Shown here in pieces: positions 34,091-47,447 of a stretch of 64,000 nt of DNA. The stretch spans positions 30,168,392 to 30,232,391 of the forward strand of contig JAMXBB010000003.1 of the NCBI GenBank assembly GCA_024138015.1, given 5' to 3'. A program made the translations under genes and the position numbers. The DNA comes from Lumnitzera littorea. Its lineage: Eukaryota > Streptophyta > Magnoliopsida > Myrtales > Combretaceae. The notes beneath the pieces are model-generated. The model ran no database searches, was not told the DNA's origin, and worked only from the letters and a program-made list of their open reading frames with translations. How positions within the stretch are numbered: the first letter of the stretch is position 1; each line of letters begins with the position of its first letter.

Positions 34091-36789
34091 GATTCTTGGT
34101 GTCAAGCTATCAGGTGGATATGAAAATTTCTTCTTCTTGGATCAGTTGGTCTGCCCTAACTTAAAAAATTTCAATCTCCAGAACAAGTGTGTTTTAGGAG
34201 AATGCGATTTCAAGATGACATGAACAAAATCAAGGCCTGATCGTTGATGAAATCATTTGGCAACTAATCTGACTTTTTAAGTTTTTCTTTTTTCGCACGA
34301 AAGCTACACCACAACATTAACATTCTGGGACATTGTATTATTTTTGTAGAGTTTACATGATGGAATAGTCGTGGAACAAGTTTGTCGGAAACTGTCTACA
34401 ATAAAATACAAAACCGGGAAACAAACGCGAAGAAGTATGATGGAATAGGACGTATTACATAATAAAGTTAAAAGGACAAGTCAAGGTACCAAACTTCCTA
34501 GGAACGCTAAAATGTAAACCGTATCAACACATTTCCGTGCCACACCCCACCCCCACCCCCACAAGTCAAAGTTAAAAATTACAACTTGTTTCTTGATCTT
34601 TGGACATTGGTTGATTGCCTTGGAAAAGAGAATAGAATAGAATAGAATAGGCTAAAAAGAGACTTGGGTAATGTTAGATGCAGCTGTTTTGATGTTTAAG
34701 TTAGATAAATAGTCCAGAAGGAAAGAAAGTATTTGGAAATATATATGCATAATGAAGAGAGTGTCAAATAGCTTAACCTAATGGTCTTATCTCATATTTA
34801 TAGAAGATGAGTTGTATTGCTGCTTAGTCACAGTTGAATTGTTCGAGTCATGTCCTAATTTTGCTGGAGTTCAACTTGAGCATTGCCGAGGAGGCCTAAA
34901 CGGTAGCAAAGCAGAGATTGGAGAAAAAGGTTGGATCAGGTTTTGCTAGCTTGGCCCATACTTCAAAGAGGTTGGCTGGGGCTATACATTCATGTCTAAA
35001 ACATTATATCAACATAACTGTTGAGATATAAAATACCTATATTTATATCACTAAATTATAATATTTTTAATTATAATCAATGTTGAAAATGACAAAACAC
35101 TTATTTTTCAAGTCTTTAATAAGAATATCGAAATGCACATTAACAAGATCCTTTTATTTTTCTTAGAAACTAAATTTTTCTTTTTCTCCATAATAAATTT
35201 CAGTAATCAAATGGTAGTCGAAGGGTTATTATCTATTGAATAAAATTAAACTGAAAAATTTCTTGCTTAAAACAAAACAATAATGATTTTTCCACTAAAA
35301 AGTAAAAGTCAATTTATTCATTTTGATTGAAACAATTTGTTCTTTAATTAAGTATCAATAGTGGCTGAAGGCTTCTTGATTAATATGATATAATATCAGG
35401 CCATTATAAATAATTGAATTCTATTCATGTCACTATATTTTAAGGCGTAAATTGCAAATACACCATATGATATATAAGAGTTAGACACACAAAAAATACT
35501 GATGCCAATATATATACAAAATTAATAAAAGATAAAGGACATCATCTGTTTTTAGTCCATATATTCGATAAAAAGACTTCCACCCATGTTGAATTACTGT
35601 ATACAGACGCTACGAAGGTCTATCGAATATTTTTCTCTGCCACAGAGTGATTAATTTTCCGTGACGTATACTCTGGCATCGCGCCAGTGTCGCAACCGTG
35701 AAATCATCTTACGTAACAGAAACTGTCGAACCGTTTATAGCTCAAAGCGATATACTGCAGCTTTCGTTAAGGGCATCCGACTACGTCGATGTAAATGCAC
35801 GAAACTGAATGGCATTTTCGTTGGTCTATTATTTTCGCATCATTAATGTTGGTTATAACAAACACACATTTATATTCAATTGATGGGAAAATGATCCAAA
35901 ACTATGGTCAACCGCGTCGCTTATTAAAGTCCTTTTTTCAACACTCAAAGAGGGTTAGACTCTCCAGAAGATTTAACTCCTTAAAAAAAAAAAAAAAGAA
36001 AAGAAAAAGGGCGACAAAATAAATATAGAGAAAAAATGATAAACTTATATAATCATTAGTAAGATCAGATAAATTTCTCAAATCTTTATAAGCATGAATC
36101 ACTCCCCCCACAAATACTTTGAATACATTTACATATCCAAAATTATCACAAGAATATTAAAGCTGTTGTCTAAAGAATCATATATTGTAATGTTTTAGCA
36201 ATAATTTTGATTTTTGACTATATGTATATATATTGCTTGATCAATAGTTTGATAAACATAATCTAGGTGGTATCTTTTCCCTCAAAATTTCAAAATTCGT
36301 CCTATTTTATTTTTGAAAAAAGAAAGAAAAAAAAATAAAAAAGGTTCCAACATTGAATATAACTGTTCTGCAATAATTGTAACGATCTCCAAGTACCGAA
36401 ATTATCATCCCACGAAATGGTTTACATATTTTTGGTTCGACAAGGGCAATACAGACAATTGGAAAAAACTTATTTTAATGGCCATAACCTTGGGTCTTCT
36501 GAGCCTTATAAAAGGAATCTTCAGCACTATACATCATTTAATACGTGGGAAGTTCTGATGTGAATAAGCCTCTATCAGCATCGACTTCTTACTTTTAAAA
36601 TAATTTTATTAGTATAAATATATGCTCCGCACACATATTATCTATGAGTACTGGATAAAAATAATATATGATCAAGTAATTTCTAGAAAAATAACCATTT
36701 TTTGTTTACAAGAATTGCTATATGTTGAATCGGGTGAAGACCCGGAAAACAGAAGACGCATAAGTCCAGTGTAAATGGTAATTGATTGG
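34091..36789. other. upstream region of the first UGT gene
   Basis: No coding region is supported. On the minus strand the sequence at 34796-34805 reads CTATAAATAT, a good TATA box. It lies about 700 bp before the ATG and would require a long leader or a 5' intron. A (GAATA)n-like array lies at 34628-34650, and a CpG-rich patch at 35581-35840. A polypurine run at about 35980-36010 is low complexity. Confidence 0.45.
35581..35840. other. CpG-rich patch upstream of the first UGT gene
   Basis: About 20 CG dinucleotides fall within 260 bp, while neighbouring kilobases have few. The segment contains TGACGTA (35661-35667), a bZIP/as-1-like core, and several TACG and TCGA words. It has no recognised coding match. 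It may be an unmethylated regulatory region or a young insertion not yet depleted of CpG. Confidence 0.45.
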
Positions 36790-36936
36790 GTTTGGAAAAA
36801 AAATCACGCATAGAACCAAATTGAAAAATATGAAACATATATATTTTTTAATTACAAATGGTTTGAAAAAAAATTCACGAATAGAACCAAATTGAAAAAT
36901 ATGATATATATATATATATTTTTTTAATTACAAATG
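36790..36936. repeat. tandem duplication of a ~72-bp AT-rich unit
   Basis: The unit contains ATAGAACCAAATTGAAAAAT and TTTTTAATTACAAATGGTTT. It occurs at 36790-36860 and again at 36861-36936, differing mainly in the length of an internal AT run. Confidence 0.8.
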
Positions 36937-37664
36937 GTTTGGTTTATGATTTGGTTCAATTATAGATAAATAGTTTGTGATTCGGTTCGAAAAAGTAAAT
37001 TGAATCGAACCATTTTAAACTAAATTAAACCGATTGGTCAAATAAAAATACTTCGTACAATTTTTTAATATTTTTTTTTATCAATCTTCATAGATTTCAC
37101 TAAAATTTTTATATTTTGTTACTTTTTATCTTTTTGTAGGTCAATTATTAAAGATTAAGTCGAATGAGTTCTACTTGAACTGTACATTTAAAAATTTTCC
37201 TTTATAAATTGTTTTATTCTTATATATTTTTAAATCAAGTGCCTAACCTTGGTGCTTTTTATGTGTCTTTCATCTCTTTTATAATTTTTGATGTGTTTTC
37301 TCTGTATCACTTTGGATAGACAGCTCTATTTTTTCCTCCTTCTTGTTTATCGAAACAAAGTCTCTTAACTTTGTCCAATCAAGTTCGATTTGTTAAGATT
37401 TTGCACAATTTTTTAATAAGCATCGTTACATATGATAAATATGAGAGGAACCAAGTGAAAATACATGGAAGTTTAATGAAAAGAAAAATATATTATTGGA
37501 GATAGAAATATTTTGTAAAAATTGAATATAAACGATTTGTATCGTAGGTTGAACTATTTTTAATTATGTTAAAAAAATTTACGAATCAAATTATATGATT
37601 ATGTTCGATTAAAAAGAAAAAAAAATCACTATATTAGATTCGATTTTATAAAAAAAAAAAAACT

Positions 37665-37973
37665 AATTATACTAAATCAAATAGCATCCACCCATAGCAA
37701 GTGGTAATATTCTTGTGTTACACAGAATAGACAAACGAGTGAGGGCAGACTTGGAAATTCCACGGAATGCTTATCGTATACTGCAATCTCAATTCTCTTT
37801 CTAGATATCAATTTGATAAAAGAAACAAATTATATTAAATCGAATAGCATCCACCCTTAGCAAGTGGTAATATTCTTGTGTTACACAGGATAGACAAACG
37901 AGTGAGGCCAGACTCGGAAATTCCACGGAATGCTTATCGTACACTGCAATCTCAATTCTCTTTCTAGATATCA
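37665..37973. repeat. 163-bp-period tandem duplication
   Basis: Copy 1 (37665-37810) and copy 2 (37828-37973) share a block from AATTATA(C/T)TAAATC to TTTCTAGATATCA with about ten differences. The block is less AT-rich than its surroundings and has no clear coding frame. Confidence 0.88.
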
Positions 37974-39200
37974 AGCCTGTCTTATTCAATATTCATAGTC
38001 ATCTGTTCGACACTGATAGGTGAAATTACAAAGACATTTCACATGTTAGGTGTACCTAGAAAAAGTACATGGGTCCCAGGCCTGACCCAACCTATCAAGA
38101 CCGGCTGGTCTTGGCCCCCTGGACGTGGAACTATGATCGGCCTATCTCTAAAAGGTTACCAGTTCACCGGTTGTGGATCCATTCAACTGTAGTCTCATTT
38201 TTATTTTTTATTTTATTTCAAATATTTATGGTTCTTTGTGATTTTCCTTATTTAAATTAATAGTTAATTGATACTTATTCAAGCATATTAATAAATAATT
38301 TTTTTTTTCATTTTTTGGAGAAAAAAAGTATAAATAGGCCTTTATGAGAAAATACAATATCGAAAATAAATAAATAAAGTAATATTACTATTCTTGCATG
38401 AAAATAATAATAAAGGAAAATAACAGAGTCGCTAAAACTTATAATTTGTTGCAATTTTGTAATATTAATATCTTCCTATAATTATAAAATTTTATAAGTA
38501 ACGGTATTGAAATTCATATTGCAATCACCATCATGATTCCTTTCTACAATACTACTCATATATGTTTGATTAAAGTAATTATTATTTTATTTTTCTTTAA
38601 ATCTTAAGATGATGGGATAATGATTGGCATCAATTACAATGTTGATGTTAAGAATTAGATATAGAAAGATGAAGAAATTTATAAAATTATTATATTTCAA
38701 CATTCATGCTGTAAAGTGTTTGAAACTATGGAGGAATGCATCAAAATTAATTAGAGTTAAATGTGCATTACTGTCATCTGTTACCATCGCTTTTTGTAAT
38801 GCTACATGCATTGGGTAGATGTATATGCAACATCTTTGTCTTTCACTAATTTTCTCTTAGAAATTTGTTTCTATCATTTGCTCGAACTTCGGCATTAGTC
38901 AAATCTTTTTAAATAGTATAGGTGATCAAGCAAGTGAATGAAGTAAATGAATTAAAGAGGGAGAAAATTCAAAGAAGACACGAAAGGAAATAGTAAAATG
39001 ATTGTAATACGACTATAATACATATTTGGCTATAAATATTTTTTATACATTTACCTTAGTTTACAAGTATGTTGGCACTTAGAGGTGAATATGATGTTTC
39101 ACTAAAGTAGTCTCCACCTACTTCTTTTCTTAAACCTTAACCTCCAAGTTTTTGCTTGATAACGGTTACCTATTTGAACATTTTAAGATTTAAAGAACGA
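37974..39200. other. AT-rich intergenic DNA
   Basis: No gene or repeat with defined ends was recognised. The 110 bp at about 38060-38170 is unusually GC-rich (GGTCCCAGGCCTGACCC and onward) but matches nothing known to me. Confidence 0.4.
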
Positions 39201-40379
39201 TGTTACATTTAGCATTATTGGTACTCTCATAGCTCAGTATTGTGCAAAAATATGACTTTAGTAAATTAATTTCAAAAACTCTCTCTTTGAGATGAGCTAG
39301 CCTCCACAATGATTCCTCTGTTTGAGATGACGAAAGTTTCCAAGACATTATGTTACACACAACAATAATCGGAGGCCAAGATGAATATCGAAGTGGCTAA
39401 ACAAATTTAACAACTACATCTACAAAAGGAGTTGCTTGTATACAAGTAATAACAATAACATATATAATAGAGTTGTAAACAGTACAAGTATAGGAGTCAA
39501 CGAAAAACATAACTAGTTAAACATTTAGGGTTTTCTAACAAATTTGAACAAACGTTTAAAGTACATGTAAATAGAGGAAAAATAGAGAATAAAGAGGGCT
39601 TTTTCATCATCATTATTACCAAAAGTAACTTTTTAAGGAGCTTACTAGTGCTTGAAGTTCAGTTTTCAAATTAATTCATTCTAGAGTTGCATCCTTTCAT
39701 TTCACCTTGCACACCAACGAAACAACAAACAGTTAGAAATACTTTCACAAATATCTATACATAAAGAATAGAAATGCAGATTTCTTTTGTTTGAAAACCA
39801 ACATTAGAGCTGTAGATATCAAACCCTAGAAAGAAATTGTTTAACTATAAAGTGAGCATTTGAGAGAGAAATGAGAGAATTGAAAAGATAGAAAAGAGAA
39901 GAAAGACAGAGAGAGCACCTTGCGTGTGTGGTTAAGGATTTTCCAAGGAGGATACTTTATCTGGGAGGGTTAAAGTGACTTTGGGCTGGGCCTTGAAGTT
40001 GAGTAGGCCTAATAAATTAATCCTACAAATTCTTGATTATATTAGAATAAGTGAAAAGATGGTTATTTACAATTATATGGATGGCTATTGGTACTATTAA
40101 GTGAAACCATTAATATCTAACTAAATTAGTATGAAATGGACTAAATTAATAACCTACTAATTTTTCCTAAGAACATTTGTCCAACCCTTTTTAAGAAACT
40201 TATCTTAAGGTTTTAGAAAAAGAAAGGAAGAAATTTACAATCATGTCTAAGTAATCCAGTCAATAATCAACCATACTGATCTTTCTCTTTGACTGGAATA
40301 ACCTCTAATACCTTTCATGTCTGTAACCAATTGTCAGTGACAAAACGCTTGAATTGTGGTAGATAAAGATTATCCAGAT

Positions 40380-40698
40380 CTTCCACACGTACTCAAATTT
40401 TGTAATCTAGGGCATCAATCATCAGCTTCTTTTGATTGATCATTGCAACATATTATTTTAAATTGTCTTCCATGTTTTTCTGGATCATTGTCTTGAATAT
40501 TTAATGATATCGTCTTCAACAATTGATGTAGCAACCATTTGTTCATGTTCCTTAATAGGAGAAACAATCGTGTGTTCATCAATAGTGCTGAATAATTACC
40601 TAGAGTCTTGAGCATTTTCCTAAACCATTTGTCAACAATTTTCTTTATCCACGGTGGCTGCTTTGGCATTGTGTTCTTTCCATTTTACTATGCCTATA

Positions 40699-40729
<31 letters not shown>

Positions 40730-41055
40730 TTTCCAGTGCATGAAGGAAATCATCTTCTTCTAAGGCAATGGTTGTATAATTTTCTTGAATATTTTCTTTA
40801 CAAGAACTATCTACCAAATCTTCATTTGTAATCTTGTGATTGGACTATAATAATCATAATCCGTCACAGTGCCCAACCACTTGTGATTGTCGCAAAGTTC
40901 TCTTAAGATCTTGCAATTCTTGAAGTACGAGTTTCATCTGTTGTTTGAATTACTGTAACATGTCCTCATACTGCTGCAACTGTCATGATTGTTTTGCGCC
41001 AACTTACTTTCCAAACTCTTCCATTATTGAAGTACTTCTTGTCATCACCATGAAT
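40380..41055 (-). pseudogene. decayed gag-like coiled-coil frame
   Basis: On the minus strand an ATG at about 41053 opens MVMTRSTSIMEEFGK, then QLQQYEDMLQ, FKQQMKLVLQELQDLKRTL and, after stops, NEDLVDSSCKENIQENYTT and ALEEDDFLHALEK. The basic start followed by a Gln/Leu-rich coiled coil is typical of the N-terminus of plant gypsy gag. Five or more stops interrupt it, and a (TA)n/T-run at 40695-40732 disrupts it. No zinc knuckle was found. It could also be debris of another coiled-coil protein. Confidence 0.4.
40695..40732. repeat. (TA)n followed by a T-run
   Basis: About 13 TA units followed by T12-13. The microsatellite lies inside the decayed gag-like frame. Confidence 0.9.
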
Positions 41056-41400
41056 GCTCTTCTTGAGAATCGACAAGACATCATAGGGAAAAAAAGAACG
41101 GTGAACATCAATGGGGACAAAAAAAAAAACAAAAGAAAAAGAAAAATTGGATCAAAGAGAGTACAAATTGTTGCTTTCAAATCTCGTTTATTATGTGAAA
41201 ATTTGACTTCAATAAATCAGATTTGAAAAACTATTGTTCGAGATGACATAGTCTCCATAATGATTCTTCTATTTGAGATAAGGAAATTATCCAATTGGAT
41301 TCTAAAAAATTTTAATTCTATCAGAATGAGCGAATGGATGATTGTTTTGACATAGAAGAGTTAGATTTAAAATTTATGGAGCATTTAGATTAGTACAAAT

Positions 41401-44142
41401 AGAGGAATTAGAAACATAGTCGAAAGGGTTTAAAAGTAGAAGCGGTTAGCAGAGCTAAAAACAAAAGACCATTGGAAGTTGGTCAAACCTAAGGGTGATT
41501 AGAAGTTAGTAGGATCACAATCAAAAGGAATTTGAGACTAGAAGTGCCAATTAGGTTTTAAGCTTAACTTCAAAAGATCGTAACTTTTTACTTATAAAGA
41601 GTTACGGAACTCATAATATGTCAATAACGATTTATTTGAGTCTACTCTGGTTAAGTGCAAACAACTTCTCTTTTTGGTATAATTTCCAAGGTCAAATTTG
41701 CATATATTTATAAAATACTGAGTTGTTAAAGATTTTCGTGTTAGTTTTGAAATGTGTACCTTTTGTTTACTTTATTCCATGTATATTTTCCTACAAATCC
41801 ATTGTATTTCCTTAATAATTCTAGAGCCTTAGAATTATAAATAACCCTAAAGATAGTTGATTTAGTATCTTAGAAAGTAATAAAAATCTAATGCCCTTAC
41901 AAATAGTGTGTTTATTGCTTCATGCTACATCATGTTTATAATGATATAGATGACTCTTTATATTATTAAGTATAACCACTATCATCTAATTACTAATATG
42001 AAAAGGACTCAACTAATTGCTCGCTATTTTTTCCTAATATTATGAATCATAATATCTATTGTAATACATATGTTTTGGAATAGCTGTGAATTTTAATGAT
42101 GGAAAATGTTAATGAAGAAGACATTTTGAAGGAAATGAGTTAAAAATATTCATAAGAAGAGTTGTGTTCATGTGAATGAAAAATTGGCAAATGATGCCTA
42201 TTTATTGGTGAATAGATGAGCTACATGCATCAGCAATATTTTCATTTCAAATTGAAACATGAAAACTTTTTTGCGTTGTCTTGTGAAATTAAGATTATAT
42301 GAAGTAGCTCGAAAAGCCTTCATTTTTTTTTAGGTTGAAAATTTTTAACTATTTTAGCATTGGCAATTTTTCATTTCTTTTTCTTTTAATCATATATGGG
42401 TAGACCCATAGAACCCTATAAGTCCATAGATCATGAGCCATAACTAGTGTCTTACCCAAGAACCCTTTGAGTCCTCCATAAGTCGGAACTCAATCTTAGG
42501 GATCAAGCCTAAGTTAAGTACCCAGTAGGGTGGGTCATTATCAAGATACATGGTAGGCCTATACCCATGTCTATGTGTAGCTTTCTTATTTTTAATAATA
42601 TTGCACACCATAAGATTTCCGACATTATATGTAATAGGGTGAAAAATCATATAATTTTACATATAATATGTAAATATAAATAAAATTTTCACATGTATTG
42701 TAATGGAGTGGATAGTTTTTAAAACGACTAAATATATTAAAATTTTATTACTATTTATACACTAAGTGTATATAATATGTGACATATGATACTTAATAAA
42801 TCTTTTTTTGCAATTAGGAGTGTTGTAGTTGTGTAAAAAAAAAAAAAAAAAAAAGGAAGGAGGGTTGAAGGTTTAGTTTTGGTACAATAGTGTGTGATCA
42901 AAATTTTATGCCATGTCGTATTAAGCTTCCTAAATGTATATTTGACCTGTGAATTCTAATAATCTCGGTTTGATTAATCAACTCTAAGCAAAACAATGAT
43001 TAGGATCATATGGCCTAATTGCCTACATCGAGCCTTTCTAGCTTGCAATTTTGTAATTCTTTTTTTAATTTATTAAGGCCTAGAATCGGAATTTGTTGGA
43101 CTCTGGAATCTGCAATATCTTGCATGGTTAGGTAGATTTTATGCTGGATGTTAGATATTTTATACTAGATTTTGGTTCTAAATTTTTTAAACTTAAAGCT
43201 ATGGTTTGGGGTACAAGGTATGATCATGTACCCAATTAGAATTCATCTAAAACCTGTACTGCATATAATATAAGTTGTACGTTAGTACCTTATAATTTTT
43301 TAATATGTACAAGCTATCATAAACAACAATAATATTTTAAATGAAAAATGTTTTAATAGAAAAAGAGAAAAGAATTTATAAGTTTTTATAAAATACTTTG
43401 AAATTTGTATATTTTATATGGTATAAGTTTCAAGTGATTCGAAAAAGTTTTAGAATAGTATAATTGTGTTAATTGGTTTGGTTTTAATTATTGAAACCTA
43501 TGCTTATAGGATAATGAGATGCAAGATAGGATTCTTACCTTTCCTGCATGTAGGGTTGGCAATCATTGATATAGTATGATAACATGAATATAAATCAAAA
43601 CGATTATGGATATAATTATAAAGTAAAAACATGAAACATGACATGGACATAATTATAACGCAAATTGAAACAATTATATATACTATAACTTTATCATTTA
43701 TAATCTTTATTCAATTTCATATGCTGTTAACGCTAACACAAATTTCATGTGAAGTACTGATGCAAACGCAGTCTGCTAGCATGATTTGCTAGCACTAGCT
43801 ACCTGGACCCACTCATGTCGATAATTTATACTGATAAATTTGGATATAAATTTTCGACACTCCAAATTTTTTGCATTTTCTTAATGACTAAAGATCTTGA
43901 TCTTTCATGGATATAAATGTCTGATTCTTTGCATCTGAAAGTTAGATTACCAAACATAACGGTAAAATCATATTGTAGAGTTGACTATAAGATCGTGACA
44001 TAAAAGCAAGTATATTCTAGGTATTATATATTTAAGTCAACGGAAAAGGCGTTGCTAATCAAAGGAAACCTAGACGTTATTTCAAGGAAATGACACTCCT
44101 TCGAAAGTCCTTTTTCTGAAAACTTCACTTCAGCTGTTATTT

Positions 44143-44175
<33 letters not shown>
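41401..44175 (+). repeat. tandem duplication, copy C (about 2.78 kb)
   Basis: Starts AGAGGAATTAGAAACAT and ends in an (AC)n(AT)n microsatellite (44142-44175). It is collinear with 44183-47764. Shared landmarks include AAAAGACCATTGGAAGT-like text, TTTAAGCTTAACTT, the CATAACTAGTGTCTTACCC block (42439), TTGGACTCTGGAATCTGCAAT and AAACATAAC-GTAAAATCATA. A more diverged third match to part of it lies at about 40065-40180. No coding frame was found. Confidence 0.82.
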
Positions 44176-45807
44176 GTAAAAAAGAGGAATTAGAAACATG
44201 GTGGGAAGCGGCTTAAAAGTAGAAGCAATTAGAGGGGCTAAAAACAAGAGACCATTGGAAGTACGTCAAACTTGAGGGTGATTGGAAGCTAGTAGGATCA
44301 CAATAGAAGGAATTTAAGACCAAAAGTACCACCCGGATTTTAAGCTTAACTTTAAAAGGTCATAATTTTTTATCTATGAAGAGCTACATAATTCATAATA
44401 TGTTAATAAAAATTTATTTGAGTCTATTGTGGTTAAGCGTAAACAAATTTTTTTTTTTTGTGTTATTTTAGAAATCAAATTTGCATATATTTAGAAGATA
44501 TTGAGTTGTCAAAGACTTTCATGCCACTTTTGGAATGTGTACCTTTTGTTTACTTTATTTCATGTATATTTTCCTACAAATCCATTCTCCTTCCTTAATA
44601 ATTCTAGAGCCTTGGGATTATAAATAACCCTAGAGGTAGTTGATTTAGTATCTTACAAAATAATGCAAATTTAGTGCCCTTACAAATAAAGTGTTTATTG
44701 CTTCATGCTGTGTCATGTTTACAATTATATGGATGACTATTTATATTATCAAGTATAACCACTATTATCTAATTACTACTATGAAAAGGACTCAAATCAT
44801 TGCCTGCTATTTTTCTTAATTTTATGGATCATAACAGAAAGAGATCATAATATCTATTGTAATACATATGTTACAGTATAGCTGTGAATTTTAAGGATGG
44901 AAAATGTTAACATAGAAGACATTTTGAAGGAAAAGGGTTAAAAGTATTCACAAGAAGAGTTGTTAGTTGTGTTCATGCAAATGCAAAAGAAAAATTGGCA
45001 AACAATGTCTATTTATAGGTGAATTGACAAGCTACATGCATCAACACTATTTTCATTTCAAATTGAAACATAAAAACTTTTTTGCATTATCTTATAAAAT
45101 TAAGACTATTTGAAGTAGCTTGAAAAGCCTTCATTTTTTAAGGTCATAATTTTGCAACCATTTTAACATTGCCATTTTTTGTTTTCTTTTTCTTTTAATT
45201 ATATATGTGCAAACCCATCAAACCCTATAGGTCCTTAGATCATGGGCCATAACTCGTGTTTAACCCAATAACCCATTGAGTCCTCCATAAGTTGGAACTC
45301 CATCCTTCGGACCAAGCCTAGGTTAAGGACCCATTAAGGTGGGTCATTGTCAAGGCACAAGGTAGGCTTTATGCTCGTGTTCATGTGTAGCTCTCTTATC
45401 TTTAACAATTTCACACTATAATATTTTGGGTATTATATGTAATAAAGTGAAAAAACCACATAATTTTACACGTAGCTTATAAGTATTGACAAAATTTTCA
45501 CATGTACAATAATGGAACGGGTGGTTTTTAAAACAACCATTACTCGTATTTTTTTATACATTAAATATATTAAAATTTCATTAGTATTTACATATGAGGT
45601 GTACATAATATGTGACATGTGATTCTTAATGAATCTTTTCTACTAATAGAGAGTTTTGCAATTATGGGAAAAAAAAAAAATTAAGAGGGTTGCAAGTTTA
45701 GTTTTGGTGCAATAATATGTGATCAAAATTTTATGCTATGTCATATTAAGCCTCCTAAATGTATATTTGACTTGTGAATAATCTCTGTTTGATTAATTAG
45801 CTCTAAA

Positions 45808-46324
45808 TAAGGATGTAATAGGGGCAGATTTTGTGAAACTTGAACCCACTCTTATAGGGTTTAGCATTTCTCAAAACTTTATAAAAACCTTCTAGGATTT
45901 TACCATCATTTCCCAAAACTTGATCCTATAGGGTTCTTGAACCAATAGGAACGAGTTTTTATAAGATGCAAAAAACCTTATGAGGCGAGTTTTCATAGAG
46001 TTTATATGGAATTAAGAAGAGAATATAATGGAAGAAGTTAAATAGGATTAAGATTATATTCATTAACTTACACAATAATAAAAATTGAGAATTAAACATA
46101 ACGTACAATATAAAACTTATATAAGTTATGCAGTTGTATAAGTTAAGAGTAAATATTTTTATTAGTATATGTTTTTTTAACTAAGTTAGGTTTCCCATCG
46201 GTTTTTTTTTTTTTTTTTGTAATCTTAAAACTTGACCTTAAATCTTAGAGGATAATACCTTATAGAGTTTTTATCGATTTGGCGAATCAAGTATCTTTTA
46301 ACTACCCATTCGGTTACATCCCTA
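45808..46324. mobile_element. hAT-type MITE inserted in copy D
   Basis: A 517-bp insertion flanked by GCTCTAAA (45800-45807) and ACTCTAAA (46325-46332), an 8-bp target duplication with one change. The ends are TAAGGATGTAAT and, inverted from the right, TAGGGATGTAAC. Copy C carries the uninterrupted site near 42983. The interior includes AACTTGA-CC-TATAGGGTTT repeats; no transposase is present. Confidence 0.83.
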
Positions 46325-47447
46325 ACTCTAAACAAAACAATCATTAGGATCATATGATCTACATTGAGCCTTTTCAGCTTGCAATTTTGTATTTCTTATA
46401 TTTTTTAATTTAATAAGGCCTAGAATCGGAATTTGTTGGACTTTGGAATCTACAATATTTTGCATGCTTAGGTAGATTTTAAGCTAGATATTAAATATTT
46501 TAGAGTAGATTTTGGTTCTAAATTTTTGAAATTTAAGCTATGGCTTGGGGTATAAGGTATGGTCATGAACTCACTTAGAACTCATCTAAAACCTATACAA
46601 CATATACTGTAAGTTGTATGTTAGTATCTTATGATTTTTTAATATGTAGAAGCTATCATAAACAACAACAATGTTTTAAATGAAAAAAGTAAAAAAAAAA
46701 AAGAGAAAAGAATTTATAAGTTTTATAAAATACTTTGGAACTTGTATATTTTATATGTTAGAAGTTTTAAGGTGGCTCTAAGAAGTTTTAGAATAGTATA
46801 ATTGTGTTGGTTGGTTCAATTTTAATTATTGAAACCTATTCTTATAAAGTAATTAAGTATTGGATATGATTCCTTACCTTACCTACTTGTGGGGTTGGTA
46901 ATGATTGACATAGTACGATAACACGAATACGAATCAAAACGATTATGGAAAGAGAAAACAAGATATATGATACGAACATGATTATGACATGAATTGACAT
47001 AATTATATATGTTGTAACTTTATCATTTATAATCTCTATTCAATTTTACAAGCTTATAACACTAATATAAATTTGACGCGAAATATGAATACAAACACAT
47101 TCTGTTAGTATGAATTGCTATCACTACTTACTTGGACCTACTCACTTATATAATTTATAGTGATAAATTGGGATATAAGTTTACAATACTCCTAATTTTT
47201 GTTCATTGTTATGTCATTTTCTTAATGGCTAATGATCTTGATCTTTCATGGATATAAATGTCTGATTCTTAGTGTCTGAAAATTAGATTACCAAACATAA
47301 CTGTAAAATCATATTGTAGAGTTGACCATAAGATTGTGACATAAAAGCAAGTATATTCTAGGTATAATATATTTAAGTCAACAGAAAAGGCGTTTCTTAT
47401 CAAAGGAAACCGGACGTTATTTCAAAGAAATGATTCTTCGAAAGTTC

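Larger units (their letters stand above)
39250..41290 (-). mobile_element. possible decayed LTR element with only gag-like content
   Basis: Related direct repeats are seen at about 39265-39345 and 41205-41285 (GAGATGA-(C/A)TAG-CTCCA(C/T)AATGATTC, then TTTGAGAT). Between them, on the minus strand, lies a gag-like frame near the right-hand repeat, as expected for an element read right to left. LTR ends, primer-binding site and target-site duplications could not be fixed, so the element call is tentative. Confidence 0.4.

Noticed and set aside
34091..34105. Upstream extension of the first UGT frame (five more codons, starting TTG)
   Set aside because: Plant nuclear genes start at ATG; MDSTSSS at 34090 fits the family N-terminus.
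35795..36022. Lys-rich open frame (+)
   Set aside because: Produced by a poly-A and purine-rich tract; no coding character.
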